NCBI GenBank assembly: GCA_003132805.1
Contig: PKYW01000055.1
Span: forward strand, 1,599 to 39,866
Reading direction: 5' to 3'
Length of the DNA stretch: 38,268 nt
Source of the DNA: Candidatus Dormiibacterota bacterium
GTDB taxonomy: Bacteria; Chloroflexota; Dormibacteria; Aeolococcales; Aeolococcaceae
Shown: in pieces, positions 14,137-22,225 of the stretch
How positions within the stretch are numbered: the stretch's first letter is position 1
How the letters are laid out: each line of letters begins with the position of its first letter
Program-made: the position numbers and the translations under genes
Notes under the pieces: generated by a model
Seen by the model: the letters and a program-made list of their open reading frames with translations, nothing else
What the model was told of the DNA's origin: nothing
The model's database searches: none

Positions 14137-17100
14137 GTGGACGCGACTCCGATTGCAAAGATCCTGCCGCGGAGCCCCACCGATGCGGTCATGGCGCGCC
14201 CGGCGTTGGAGCAGCTCGTCACCACGGCACGAAACCGTCGTCTTACGGTGGTGGTCGCAGAGGCGGGATTCGGTAAGTCGACACTGCTTGCGTCGTGGTG
14301 GGAAGCGGTCCCGTGTGCCTGGTACACGGCCGATCACCGCGACGTGGACCTGCCCACCCTGGGAAGGCAGCTGAGCGACGCGCTCCGCCTGCGCGTCCCT
14401 GACATTCCCAGCGACATGAGCTGGCTCGCCGAGGGCGCCGGCGGTCCCGAACTGGAGCAGTTCCTTCGCGCCGACGCGCTCGCAGCCCAGCTGGCCGAGA
14501 TCCTGCACGCGCAGCTCTCGACCGACCTCCTCCTGGTCATCGACGACGCGCACGAGCTGGAGCTGTCCAGCCCGTCGGCCCGGCTCATCGAAGCGCTGTG
14601 CCGGCATGCGCCGCCCCGTCTCCACCTGGTCATCTCCGGACGGCGGCAACCGCCATTCCAGATCGAGCGTCTGCGTGGACAGGGACAGCTCCTCGAGATC
14701 GACGGCAGCAAGCTCGCATTTACCGTGGAAGAGGTGGCAGCGCTGGTTGTGGACCGGCTCGGCATCGAGACCGAGGACCTCGCGCCGGAGATTCACCGCC
14801 TCGCCGGCGGGTGGCCGGCCGCCGTCAGCCTCGCGATCGAGGCACTGAAGTCCTCCCCGCCCGAAACCTGGAGCAGCGTGTTCGCGGGGATCGACAAACC
14901 GGATGCCCCGCTCTTCTCGTACCTCGCCGAGGAGGTGTTCGCCCACCATCCCGACGCCGTCCGCGACCTGGTGGGCAGGCTCGCGCTCTTCGAGCGATTC
15001 ACCCCGGACCTCTGCGAGGCGATTGGGCTCGCCGGCTCGAGATCGATCCTTGCCGAACTGACCCGCCAGGGTCTCTTCGTCGAGCGGGGACCCGATGGAT
15101 CGCTGGCGCTGCGAACGCTGATCAGGGATTTCGCCATCGAGTCGCTCCCGGTGCCCGAGGTCGAGGCGAAGCGTCTCCGCGTGGCGGCCGCGGCGCGGCT
15201 GGCAGATGCCGGTAATGCCGCGGAGGCGATGCAGGTTCTGCTGGCGGCAGGTGCCGTGGAACAGCTGGCCGCGATTGTCGTGAAGGAAGGTTCGCGGCTG
15301 CTCGCCTCCGGCCAGATCGCAACCGTCCTCGCGGCGTGCCGGGCCATCCCATCTCCACTCCGAACCGCCGGCATCGAGCAGCTGGAAGGCGAAGCGCAGC
15401 AGATCCAGGGCGACTGGAGCGAGGCGATGACGTGCTTTCAACGTGCGGCTGCCGGACGCGAGGCGCTGCCGGCGGAGCTCGCCTGGCGGATCGGCCTCAT
15501 CCACTACCTGCGCGGCGAGCCCGACGCGGCACTGGCCGTCTACCAGCGCGGGGTCAACGATGCGGGGGCCGATCCAGTGGAGATGGCGCTGCTCCTCGCC
15601 TGGATGTCGACCGCGCACTGGATCCGCGGGGACGTCGAACCGTGCCGGGAACTGGCAACCCGAGCGCTGACTGCGGCGAACGCGTGCGGCGATCACCGAG
15701 CGCTCGCCGCCGCACACACGGTGATGGCCATGCTGGCGGCGCTCGACGGCGACCGGCGGGCCAACGACGCGCACTACCTCCTTGCCCTGCGTGCGGCCGA
15801 AGAGGCGTCGGACGTCCTTCAGGTGGTGCGCATCCGGACCAATCGCGGCTCCCATTTCATGGAGGAGGGCTCGTATCGAGAGGCGCTCCAGGAGCTGGAC
15901 GTGGCGGTGCGCCTCGCTGAGCTGACCTCGTTCGCCAGCTTCCTCGCTCTCAGCCTCAGCAACCGCGGGGAGACCAAGCTGCGCATGGGGCGCATCGAGG
16001 AGGCGCTCGCCGACCTCGAGGCGTCGCGGCTTCGCTACCGGCAGATCGATTCGGACATGGTGTCGTATCCCCTGCAGCTGATCGGCGAGATCTACAGCGA
16101 GCGCGGGAATCTCGCCCAGGCGCGGGCCATGCTCGAGGAAGCGCTCGAGGTGGCAGAGGCGTCTGGCGATGTCCAGGGGGTGGTTCCGGCCCTCGCCTGC
16201 CTGGCCACGGTGGTCGCCGGCGAGGATCCCGAGCGAGCCCGGACGCTCGCCGACCGGGCAGTGGCATACGGCACCGGAATGTCATATGTCGTCGCGCTGC
16301 TCGCCGACGGGTGGGTCGCGGCGGCAGCTGGTGACATGGTCCACGCGCGAAAGGTGGCGGCCGAGGCCGAGTCAGCGGCCCGATCCCGCCACGACCGTGC
16401 AGGGCTCGCCGATGCCATTGCCCTCGCCGCCATCAGCGCGGAGGACCAGCGAGTCACCGCCAGGCGCCTCGCCGAAGCCGGCACGATCTGGCGCGAGGTC
16501 GGGAATGCACTCGGCGAGGCGAAGGTGGATCTCGTGCGCACGTCGATCGACCGGGGACCAGGGTCGGCGGCGCTGCGTCACAAGGCCGAGCGCGACCTCG
16601 AGATGCTCGGAGTCCGCGCACATCAGACCGGCAACGTGGCCGCAGGACTGCTCGCATTCCTCAGTCCGCGCGACCGTGTCGCGGTGCGGGTTCAGTCCCT
16701 CGGCGGCTTTTCGGTGATGCGTGACGGCGAGCTCGTCAAGGTTTCCGAGTGGCAGTCGAAACGGGCGAGGGAGCTGCTGAAGTTGCTCATTGCACGCCGA
16801 GGCCGGCCGGCGACTCGCGGCTACCTCATGGAAACGCTGTGGCCGGACGACGAACCTGACCGCGTCGCCAATCGCTTGTCTGTTGCCTTGACCACAGTCC
16901 GTGGCGTGCTCGATCCCCAACGCCACTTTCCTCCTGACCACTTCTTGATGGGAGACAAGGACGCCGTCTCACTCAACCTCGACGCGGTCGACGTCGACAT
17001 GGAACACTTCCTGGCGGCGACGGCAGACGGGCTAGACTGCCTCCGGCGCGGCGACAGTGCCCGCGGGCTGCCGACTCTGAGCTCGGCCGCCGCCATCTAC

Positions 17101-17454
17101 GCGGGCGACTTCCTCGAGGAGAACCCCTACGACGATTGGGCGGTGCCCGTTCGTGAGGCAGCCCGCGCGGCATATATCTCGGCACTCCGTCTTCTGGCTC
17201 GTCACGCCGTCGATTCCGATGGTGCAGTGACCCATCTGCTTCGCATCCTCGAAACCGATCGGTACGACGAGGAGGCGCATCTCGGCCTCGTGCGCGCACT
17301 CGCCGACACCGGCCGTCACGGAGAGGCGCACCGCCACTACCTCAACTACCGCCGGGCGATGGACGAGCTCGGCGTCGAACCCTCACCATTCCCGGGAAGC
17401 CGGCGAGGTGCGACGGCCAGCAGCAGACCCTCGGTCACCTTCAGCCAACCTTAA
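14137..17454 (+). CDS. MalT-like STAND ATPase with C-terminal SARP (wHTH-BTAD) domain
   Basis: A 1105-residue signal-integrating transcription activator. Residues 20-330 are a STAND-class NTPase with Walker A AEAGFGKS (41-48), Walker B LLLVIDDAHELE (about 130-141) and the LAGGWPAAVSLAIEAL block typical of MalT. Residues about 340-840 are helical repeats of TPR type (for example AQARAMLEEALEVAEASGD), which would bind the inducer or a partner. From about 849 an OmpR-like winged helix (VQSLGGFSVMRDGELVKVSEW, RGYLMETLWPDDEP) and a BTAD domain follow. This puts the SARP DNA-binding part at the C terminus, opposite to AfsR. The start is GTG 14137, 9 bases after a weak -10-like CACACT. Targets unknown; the genes just downstream are candidates. 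Confidence 0.9.
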   Translation: MDATPIAKILPRSPTDAVMARPALEQLVTTARNRRLTVVVAEAGFGKSTLLASWWEAVPCAWYTADHRDVDLPTLGRQLSDALRLRVPDIPSDMSWLAEGAGGPELEQFLRADALAAQLAEILHAQLSTDLLLVIDDAHELELSSPSARLIEALCRHAPPRLHLVISGRRQPPFQIERLRGQGQLLEIDGSKLAFTVEEVAALVVDRLGIETEDLAPEIHRLAGGWPAAVSLAIEALKSSPPETWSSVFAGIDKPDAPLFSYLAEEVFAHHPDAVRDLVGRLALFERFTPDLCEAIGLAGSRSILAELTRQGLFVERGPDGSLALRTLIRDFAIESLPVPEVEAKRLRVAAAARLADAGNAAEAMQVLLAAGAVEQLAAIVVKEGSRLLASGQIATVLAACRAIPSPLRTAGIEQLEGEAQQIQGDWSEAMTCFQRAAAGREALPAELAWRIGLIHYLRGEPDAALAVYQRGVNDAGADPVEMALLLAWMSTAHWIRGDVEPCRELATRALTAANACGDHRALAAAHTVMAMLAALDGDRRANDAHYLLALRAAEEASDVLQVVRIRTNRGSHFMEEGSYREALQELDVAVRLAELTSFASFLALSLSNRGETKLRMGRIEEALADLEASRLRYRQIDSDMVSYPLQLIGEIYSERGNLAQARAMLEEALEVAEASGDVQGVVPALACLATVVAGEDPERARTLADRAVAYGTGMSYVVALLADGWVAAAAGDMVHARKVAAEAESAARSRHDRAGLADAIALAAISAEDQRVTARRLAEAGTIWREVGNALGEAKVDLVRTSIDRGPGSAALRHKAERDLEMLGVRAHQTGNVAAGLLAFLSPRDRVAVRVQSLGGFSVMRDGELVKVSEWQSKRARELLKLLIARRGRPATRGYLMETLWPDDEPDRVANRLSVALTTVRGVLDPQRHFPPDHFLMGDKDAVSLNLDAVDVDMEHFLAATADGLDCLRRGDSARGLPTLSSAAAIYAGDFLEENPYDDWAVPVREAARAAYISALRLLARHAVDSDGAVTHLLRILETDRYDEEAHLGLVRALADTGRHGEAHRHYLNYRRAMDELGVEPSPFPGSRRGATASSRPSVTFSQP

Positions 17455-17464
17455 GCGGCCCACT

Positions 17465-17478
17465 TACGCTCGCCGCCA
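17465..17478 (+). promoter_or_regulatory. -10 box of a probably leaderless promoter (70-residue protein)
   Basis: TACGCT at 17465-17470 ends 7 bases before ATG 17478, so the mRNA would begin at the start codon. Confidence 0.4.
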
Positions 17479-17690
17479 TGGACACATTCATGGTCCGGGT
17501 CTGGACGCCCGGCGAAGCCGACTGGTCACCGGGGGTGCGCGGTACCGCCACCCACCTTGCCTCTGGCAGGCAGGTCACATTCACCGAGGCGGACGGGTTG
17601 ATCGCTTTCCTCGCCGAGGCGATTCCACCTGGCGAGAAGACCGACGACGACACGCAGCCAATTACGAGTACTAGCCATGTACGTCTCTAA
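17478..17690 (+). CDS. Small hypothetical protein
   Basis: A 70-residue soluble protein I cannot place in a named family. It starts MDTFMVRVWTPGE, has a strand-like RGTATHLASGRQVTF, a helix-like ADGLIAFLAEAIPP, and a polar tail. The pattern (a beta hairpin around GxxxHxxSGxxxxF, then a helix) is one I associate with small conserved hypothetical proteins of high-GC bacteria. It starts 23 bases after the SARP gene stop, has its own -10 box, and is followed 30 bases later by a lipoprotein gene. It could be controlled by the neighbouring regulator. Confidence 0.65.
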   Translation: MDTFMVRVWTPGEADWSPGVRGTATHLASGRQVTFTEADGLIAFLAEAIPPGEKTDDDTQPITSTSHVRL

Positions 17691-17720
17691 CTCGAGACGC
17701 GACACAAGGGAGAGAGCCGG

Positions 17721-18371
17721 ATGAACCGTGCACTGTCACTAGGAATGACCGCAATCGGCGTGAGCCTGCTCGCGGCGTGCGGCGCCGCGAGCAATGGTGG
17801 CTCACCCACCGCGGCGCCAACCGGCGCGAATGCGCCGCCCCCCACTGCTGCGCCGACCCCGACGGCGGCGCCGACCCCATCACAGACCGCGGCGCCGACG
17901 GCGCTCGACCCGTGTCAGATGGTGACCCAATCGGAAGCGTCGTCGCTCACCGGCGTCGCCTACGGAGCTGGGACAGAGGGGACGACTTCCGGCGGCGGCA
18001 AGACCTGCGTCTACGGCGCTCAGACACTCAACGTCTTCTCAGTGCTTCTGGCCGTCGCGTCGGATGCCGCCACCGCTCAGGCCGACTGGGCGGCGGAGGA
18101 GGCGCAGGTCAAGTCGGCGCTCGACGAGGCTGCGAAGGGATATGCGTTCACCTTCAACGTCAACGACGTCTCCAACATCTCCGGCGCCGACATGGCCGCC
18201 GTCGGGACGGGGAGCGGGAACATCGCCGGGCAGACGCTCGGTGTGGCGGGCGTCTATCTCCTCAAAGGCCCGGTCTTCGTCTCGTACTCGGATCTCGTGC
18301 TGGGCCACGCGGCCCCGAGCACCTCGGCACTGGAAGGTGAGGCGAACACCGTGGTCGGACGCATGTCGTGA
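17721..18371 (+). CDS. Secreted lipoprotein, DUF3558-like
   Basis: A 216-residue lipoprotein. The signal peptide ends in the lipobox LLAAC with the modified Cys at residue 20. A Pro/Thr/Ala linker of about 40 residues with repeated AAPTP follows, then a folded domain with DPCQMVTQSEASSLTG and a second Cys in KTCVYG. That Cys pair and the 'C-x-(L/M)-(L/V)-T-x-x-E' start resemble the DUF3558 domain of actinobacterial lipoproteins; the assignment is tentative. ATG 17721 follows a good GGGAGAG ribosome site. The protein should be anchored on the outer face of the membrane, with the linker spanning the wall. Role unknown. Confidence 0.85.
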   Translation: MNRALSLGMTAIGVSLLAACGAASNGGSPTAAPTGANAPPPTAAPTPTAAPTPSQTAAPTALDPCQMVTQSEASSLTGVAYGAGTEGTTSGGGKTCVYGAQTLNVFSVLLAVASDAATAQADWAAEEAQVKSALDEAAKGYAFTFNVNDVSNISGADMAAVGTGSGNIAGQTLGVAGVYLLKGPVFVSYSDLVLGHAAPSTSALEGEANTVVGRMS

Positions 18372-18412
18372 GGGGGGCCAGACCTCCGCGCTGAGGCTTG
18401 GGTGCGAGGGCG

Positions 18413-18440
18413 GGGGGTCGGTTGACTGCAACCGGCCCCC
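18413..18440. terminator. Bidirectional hairpin terminator
   Basis: Arms 18413-18424 and 18429-18440 form a 12-bp stem with one G-T wobble and the 4-base loop ACTG. It lies between the converging lipoprotein gene (stop 18371) and YciI-like gene (stop 18482) and can serve both. No T tract is present. Confidence 0.6.
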
Positions 18441-18481
18441 GCGCTCAGCCCAGTCTTCGGTTCACGACAACGGCGGTGCGA

Positions 18482-18826
18482 TCAGTCGTCCGCGAGCGTG
18501 ATGCGATGCCCAGCCTGGGTCAACGAGCCCGACGGACACAGCCACGTCATCACATCGACCGTCAGGCGTCCCGCCACAACCGCGGGATCCATCTCCGCCA
18601 GCTCGCGCGCCCGTGCCAGGGATCCCGTCCGGTAGAAGGCGAGGCCGCGGAGCGACTCGTCGGGCTGATCCATGACCGGCCCGTTGGTGGCGATGTCACC
18701 GGACGCCCGAAGTGACGCGTGGTAGCTGAGGTGCTCGCGTTGGATCCGCTCGATGGTTTCCTCGTCGTACGCGGGTGCGTCCGGAGGACGGCGAAGCAGG
18801 ACCAACTCGAAGGATTCCAGTTCCAC
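18482..18826 (-). CDS. YciI-related protein
   Basis: A 114-residue ferredoxin-like-fold protein of the YCII family. The conserved block is HLSYHASLRASGDIATNGPV, then RGLAFYRTGSLARARELAEMDPAV, which contains the family's His and the acidic DP pair. Proteins of this family are small enzymes or binding proteins with poorly known substrates. GTG 18826 is chosen because AGGAGA lies 6 bases before it; the GTG two codons earlier would touch the ribosome site. It converges with the lipoprotein gene and diverges from the propeller gene. Confidence 0.85.
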   Translation of the reverse strand: MELESFELVLLRRPPDAPAYDEETIERIQREHLSYHASLRASGDIATNGPVMDQPDESLRGLAFYRTGSLARARELAEMDPAVVAGRLTVDVMTWLCPSGSLTQAGHRITLADD

Positions 18827-18889
18827 GGTCACTCTCCTGGGTAGCGTGATGGTCTGAGACGTCGCAGATACGGCTTTTTAGTGAGGGGG

Positions 18890-18925
18890 TATAGACTGCG
18901 GCGCGATCCGGCAATTCGTGGAGGG
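18890..18925 (+). promoter_or_regulatory. -10 box and ribosome site of the propeller gene
   Basis: TATAGACT at 18890-18897 is a strong -10 candidate with no clear -35. GGAGGGG around 18920-18925 is the ribosome site for ATG 18932. Confidence 0.45.
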
Positions 18926-18931
18926 GCTCCG

Positions 18932-20029
18932 ATGGGTCTGGCAGTCCTGTTGATCGGCACCCGCAAGGGGCTGATGATCGCTCGCAGCACCGACGATCGC
19001 CGCACATGGACGGTGGATGACTTTCAGTTTCTCAACCAGGAGGTCTACTCGGTCGCCATCGACACGCGACGCGAGAGGCCTCGGATCCTCGCCGGCGTGG
19101 GGGAAGGACATTGGGGTCCGTTGCTGACGTACTCGGACGATTTGGGCAAGTCCTGGACCGAGCCCGAGGAGCCGCCGATCGGGTTCCCACCAGGCAGTGA
19201 GGCATCGGTCGCCCGTGTCTGGCAGATCCAACCGGCGACCGACCAGCAACCGGACGTCATCTACGCCGGAGTCGAACCGCATGCCCTGTTCCGATCGGAG
19301 GATCGAGGGGAGAGCTTTGCTCTCGTGCAGGGATTGTGGGAGCACCCCGACCGGCCGAGTTGGGTGCCCGGAGGGGGCGGCGCCTGTCTGCATACCGTCC
19401 TCCCACATCCAACCGATCCCGACGATGTGCTGGTTGCCATGTCCGCTGCAGGCGTCTATAGGACCCGCGACGGCGGGGCGACGTGGCACGCGGCAAACCG
19501 AGGAATCCAGGTAGCGCATGTGCCCGAGGATCAGCGCTTCCCGGAGTTCGGGCAGTGCGTCCACAAGGTCGCCTTCCACCCAGACCGCCCGCAGCGGCTG
19601 TTTGCCCAGAATCACTTCGGCGTGTATCGCAGCGAGGACCGCGGCGATTCGTGGACGGCGATCGAGTCGGGCCTGCCGAGTAATTTCGGGTTCGCACTTG
19701 TCGCGCATCCCCGCCGGCCCGACACGCTCTACCTGTTTCCGCTCCAGGCGGACGCGGAGCGATTTCCGCCAGACGCGAAGTTGCGTGTCTACCGAACCGA
19801 GGATGCGGGCGAGAACTGGGAGCCAGTGGCGAAAGGTCTGCCTACCGAACCGTATTACGCGGCCGTCCTTCGGGACGCGATGGTCGCCGACTCGGGAGAC
19901 CCGGTGGGCGTCTACTTCGGGACGAGGCTCGGCGAGGTCTACGCGAGCCGGGATGATGGGGACACCTGGTCGCTGATCGCCAGCCACCTGCCCGACATCC
20001 TGTCCGTGCGAGTCGCCGAGGTCGCGTGA
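18932..20029 (+). CDS. Asp-box (BNR) beta-propeller protein
   Basis: A 365-residue predicted beta-propeller of the sialidase/VPS10/BNR type. About seven Asp-box motifs (S/T-x-D-x-G-x-x-W) repeat at blade distance: STDDRRTW, SDDLGKSW, SEDRGESF, TRDGGATW, SEDRGDSW, TEDAGENW and SRDDGDTW. That points to a seven-bladed propeller, with the first and third boxes imperfect. No signal peptide is present, and catalytic Arg-triad residues of true sialidases are not evident, so a binding or scaffold role is more likely than hydrolysis. ATG 18932 has a GGAGGGG site and lies just before the first strand (LLIGTRKGLMI). The MoaD-like gene overlaps its stop as GTGA. Confidence 0.88.
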   Translation: MGLAVLLIGTRKGLMIARSTDDRRTWTVDDFQFLNQEVYSVAIDTRRERPRILAGVGEGHWGPLLTYSDDLGKSWTEPEEPPIGFPPGSEASVARVWQIQPATDQQPDVIYAGVEPHALFRSEDRGESFALVQGLWEHPDRPSWVPGGGGACLHTVLPHPTDPDDVLVAMSAAGVYRTRDGGATWHAANRGIQVAHVPEDQRFPEFGQCVHKVAFHPDRPQRLFAQNHFGVYRSEDRGDSWTAIESGLPSNFGFALVAHPRRPDTLYLFPLQADAERFPPDAKLRVYRTEDAGENWEPVAKGLPTEPYYAAVLRDAMVADSGDPVGVYFGTRLGEVYASRDDGDTWSLIASHLPDILSVRVAEVA

Positions 20030-20307
20030 CCTCGCGGCTGCTCCTGCCTGCGGCGCTGCGCCGTTACGCCGGAGACCAGGCCGAGGTGGAGATGAGCGGC
20101 GGCACGCTCGGTGAGGCGCTCGACGACCTGGCCCAGCGCCTTCCGCAGCTGGAGCGGCGCCTTCGCGATGAGCAGGGACAGTTGCGGCCCCATGTCCTGA
20201 TGTTCGTCGACGGAGTCAGCGTGAGAAGCGGCGCTCCCATGGAGACATCCGTCGGCGACGGCGCCGAGGTGTTCGTGGCCCCCGCGGTATCAGGCGGCCG
20301 CAGCTAG
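20026..20307 (+). CDS. MoaD/ThiS-like ubiquitin-fold protein
   Basis: A 93-residue beta-grasp protein like the sulfur carriers MoaD and ThiS. The N-terminal strand is SRLLLPAALRRYAG, the helix is TLGEALDDLAQRLPQLERRL, and strands HVLMFVDGVSV and GDGAEVFVAPAVSGG follow. The Gly-Gly pair is at 90-91 and is followed by Arg-Ser, so two residues would have to be removed before thiocarboxylation or conjugation. GTG 20026 overlaps the stop of the propeller gene by 4 bases, so the pair is translationally coupled. No MoaE, ThiF-like E1 or protease gene is nearby in this window. Confidence 0.88.
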   Translation: MTSRLLLPAALRRYAGDQAEVEMSGGTLGEALDDLAQRLPQLERRLRDEQGQLRPHVLMFVDGVSVRSGAPMETSVGDGAEVFVAPAVSGGRS

Positions 20308-20311
20308 CGGC

Positions 20312-20683
20312 TCAGACGCGCACAGGCTCCAGCCAGCGGTGGGCCCACTTGCCCAGCGCCTCGATCGCCTCGTTGAGGTCTTGTCCGGCCTCGGTAAGCG
20401 CGTACTCAACGCCGACGGGCGGTCCGGGGAGCACGCGTCGCGAGACCAGCCCGGCGGTCTCGAGCTCGCGAAGCCGATCGGCGCAGAGGCGCTCGGACAT
20501 CCCGGGAACCGCGCTGACCAGGACGTTGAAACGAACAGGACCGCGCATCAGGATGCTGACGATCGCGCCAGTCCAGCGCTTGCCGATCAGCTCGACCGCC
20601 TGGTGGTAAATGGCGCAGACGACGCCCGGTTCGTGAGCGACGACGGGCGGATCCGCGGTTGCGGAGTCGGGCGCTGCAGCCAT
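20312..20683 (-). CDS. HxlR-family transcriptional regulator
   Basis: A 123-residue winged-helix regulator. Family blocks are VCAIYHQAVELIGKRWTGAIV, MRGPVRFNVLVSAVPGMSERL, and RLRELETAGLVSRRVLP with VEYALTEAG, the HxlR pattern. A Cys at about residue 23, just before the first helix, is at the position used for redox or electrophile sensing in many HxlR members (YodB, QorR); that this one senses is inference. It diverges from the DoxX gene and likely controls it through the dyad in the shared promoter region. It converges with the MoaD-like gene, only 4 bases apart. Confidence 0.93.
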   Translation of the reverse strand: MAAAPDSATADPPVVAHEPGVVCAIYHQAVELIGKRWTGAIVSILMRGPVRFNVLVSAVPGMSERLCADRLRELETAGLVSRRVLPGPPVGVEYALTEAGQDLNEAIEALGKWAHRWLEPVRV

Positions 20684-20711
20684 GCCCCAATCATACCTCG
20701 GCCACGTACAC

Positions 20712-20745
20712 TTGACATTGTTACTTATTATCTGTAAGCTAAGTA
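20712..20745 (+). promoter_or_regulatory. DoxX promoter with overlapping dyad operator
   Basis: TTGACA at 20712-20717, a 17-base spacer, then TAAGCT at 20735-20740: a near-consensus promoter. The dyad TACTTA (20722-20727) with TAAGTA (20740-20745) spans spacer and -10, so a bound dimer would block RNA polymerase. The 12-mer CTGTAAGCTAAG (20732-20743) recurs with one change upstream of the DUF4386 gene. Confidence 0.7.
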
Positions 20746-20781
20746 CAATCCATCAGTTCTCTCAGCGCAGGAGCTCGTCCA

Positions 20782-21297
20782 ATGAACACCGGTCTACTCA
20801 TCCTCCGTCTCTTCGTCGGCCTCGCACTTGCAGCCCATGGCGCCCAGAAGCTCTTCGGCTGGTGGGGCGGCCCGGGCGTCGGCGGGTTTCGCCAGCACCT
20901 GATGCGCATGCGCTTCAGGCCCGCTTCCCTCTGGGTCGCCGGAGCCATCGGCAGCGAGATCGGTGGCGGCTTGCTCCTGGCGCTTGGATTGCTGAGCCCC
21001 CTGGGCTCGGTTGGGGTCGGAGCGGCGATGCTCATGGCGATCGTCTCGGTCCACTGGGGCAAGGGCTTCTTCGGTCAGGGCGGTGGCGTTGAGATCCCCC
21101 TGCTCTATCTGGTCCCTGCTGCCGCGCTCGGCATCACCGGCGCTGGTTCGTACTCGCTCGACTCTCTCTTGGGGATCACACTCCCCGAGCCGGTCACTGG
21201 CATCGTCGTCGCGGCAGTGGCCGTCGCCGGAGTCGCGATCGGCATGTTGGGACGTCACCCGGCCATCGAGCGGGCGTCCGAACAGCTCGCCGCCTGA
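20782..21297 (+). CDS. DoxX family membrane protein
   Basis: A 171-residue membrane protein with about four helices in the DoxX family. Family blocks are LLILRLFVGLALAAHGAQKLFGW, GVGGFRQHL and EIGGGLLLALGLLSPLGS. DoxX-like proteins have been linked to quinone-dependent redox reactions and to resistance to oxidants and electrophiles. ATG 20782 follows AGGAG with 8-base spacing. Regulated most likely by the divergent HxlR protein. A strong hairpin terminator lies 14 bases after the stop. Confidence 0.92.
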   Translation: MNTGLLILRLFVGLALAAHGAQKLFGWWGGPGVGGFRQHLMRMRFRPASLWVAGAIGSEIGGGLLLALGLLSPLGSVGVGAAMLMAIVSVHWGKGFFGQGGGVEIPLLYLVPAAALGITGAGSYSLDSLLGITLPEPVTGIVVAAVAVAGVAIGMLGRHPAIERASEQLAA

Positions 21298-21311
21298 CGC
21301 TCCAACGCTGA

Positions 21312-21346
21312 CCGCCGGCGCCCGGTATGTCCCGGGTCGCCGGCGG
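21312..21346 (+). terminator. Hairpin terminator of the DoxX gene
   Basis: Outer arms CCGCCGGCG (21312-21320) and CGCCGGCGG (21338-21346), inner arms CCCGG (21321-21325) and CCGGG (21332-21336), one bulged T and a 6-base loop: 14 GC-rich base pairs starting 14 bases after the stop. No T tract follows. Confidence 0.65.
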
Positions 21347-21402
21347 CGGTGTTCCCTGACCCGCCCGTAACCCCGGCACCGCGCATCGAGTTTCGCCTTG
21401 TG

Positions 21403-22161
21403 ATGACACAAATGAAGGTCTCGATGGGGTTCGTGACAGCCTGTGCGGGAACCGCATGCCTGCTCGCTGCCTGTGCGGCTTCGCCGAAGCCGAGCCCATC
21501 GCCGTCCGCAACCGCGAACCTGGCAGCAACTGCCGTGCCGTCGCCGACCGCTACATCGTCACCCACGACAACAACGACGCCTACCGCAACGTTCTCGCAG
21601 CCACCGTCCGGGCCACCCGTCATCACCGCGCTCTGCGCACCGAACAGCACGGAGTTCGCCTGGCAGGTTTCAAGCAGCGATACCGGACTGGCTGACTACA
21701 ACGTGGATGTGAGCTTCAACGCGAGCGCAACGTTTCCCGTCGAGGAGACCGGAGCGACGCAGCCATACACGTTCGATACACCCAACGGCGGCGCGTACAC
21801 ACTGATCCAGGTGCGTTGGGATTCCTACCCCTCGTTGGTGTCCAACGGCACCGAAGCTGACTCCTACCCTTGCGTCACGCCGAAGCTCACGATCACAACC
21901 AGCTGCGCTTACCGCGGTGCACTGCCGGATGGCGACGTGTCGTTCACGGGTGGCGTCGAGGGCATGCTGTTCGATATCTACGGGCCAGAAACACACAGCG
22001 GAGCGTTCCCGTCCTACGGATTCGTCCCAACGGACGCCACTCGGGGCGGCGACGATGGGTCGGTTGCAGCCGGCTCATATGAGTACGCGTATGTCGTGCC
22101 CGGCAGCCAGACACACACGATTGACGGCTCATTCACCATCGGGACGTGTCCGCCGTCGTGA
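21403..22161 (+). CDS. Secreted lipoprotein of unknown function
   Basis: A 252-residue lipoprotein. The signal peptide has the lipobox LLAAC with Cys24, followed by a Ser/Pro/Thr/Ala linker of about 45 residues. The mature domain begins PPVITALCAPN and looks all-beta: several strand-like segments (EFAWQVSSSD, YNVDVSFNASATF, YTLIQVRWDSY, KLTITTSCAYRG, HTIDGSFTIGTCPPS) in one or two Ig- or FN3-like sandwiches. Four Cys (about ALC, YPC, SC, TC) could make two disulfides. Start is ambiguous among ATG 21403, 21412 and 21424; 21412 also gives a good signal peptide. No enzyme motif seen. Confidence 0.75.
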   Translation: MTQMKVSMGFVTACAGTACLLAACAASPKPSPSPSATANLAATAVPSPTATSSPTTTTTPTATFSQPPSGPPVITALCAPNSTEFAWQVSSSDTGLADYNVDVSFNASATFPVEETGATQPYTFDTPNGGAYTLIQVRWDSYPSLVSNGTEADSYPCVTPKLTITTSCAYRGALPDGDVSFTGGVEGMLFDIYGPETHSGAFPSYGFVPTDATRGGDDGSVAAGSYEYAYVVPGSQTHTIDGSFTIGTCPPS

Positions 22162-22211
22162 GGCTCTCGCCGGGTGATCGTCCCGCTTAGGTGACCGGAC
22201 TCGCAGCTCGC

Positions 22212-22225
22212 TAGGGTTGGAAGGA
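22212..22225 (+). promoter_or_regulatory. -10 box of a probably leaderless promoter (methyltransferase)
   Basis: TAGGGT at 22212-22217 ends 7 bases before ATG 22225. GGAAGG lies directly against the ATG, too close to act as a normal ribosome site. Confidence 0.4.

Noticed and set aside
13612-15855. A 747-codon open frame on the minus strand across the YbhN-like and SARP genes
   Set aside because: It lies antisense to two clear protein families, has Arg/Gly/Asp-rich composition typical of reverse reading of GC-rich codons, and matches no domain.
17800-17905. A repeated AAPTP/GCGCCGACC-type sequence that looks like a DNA tandem repeat
   Set aside because: It encodes the Pro/Thr/Ala linker of a lipoprotein; the unit varies and no repeat exists outside the reading frame.
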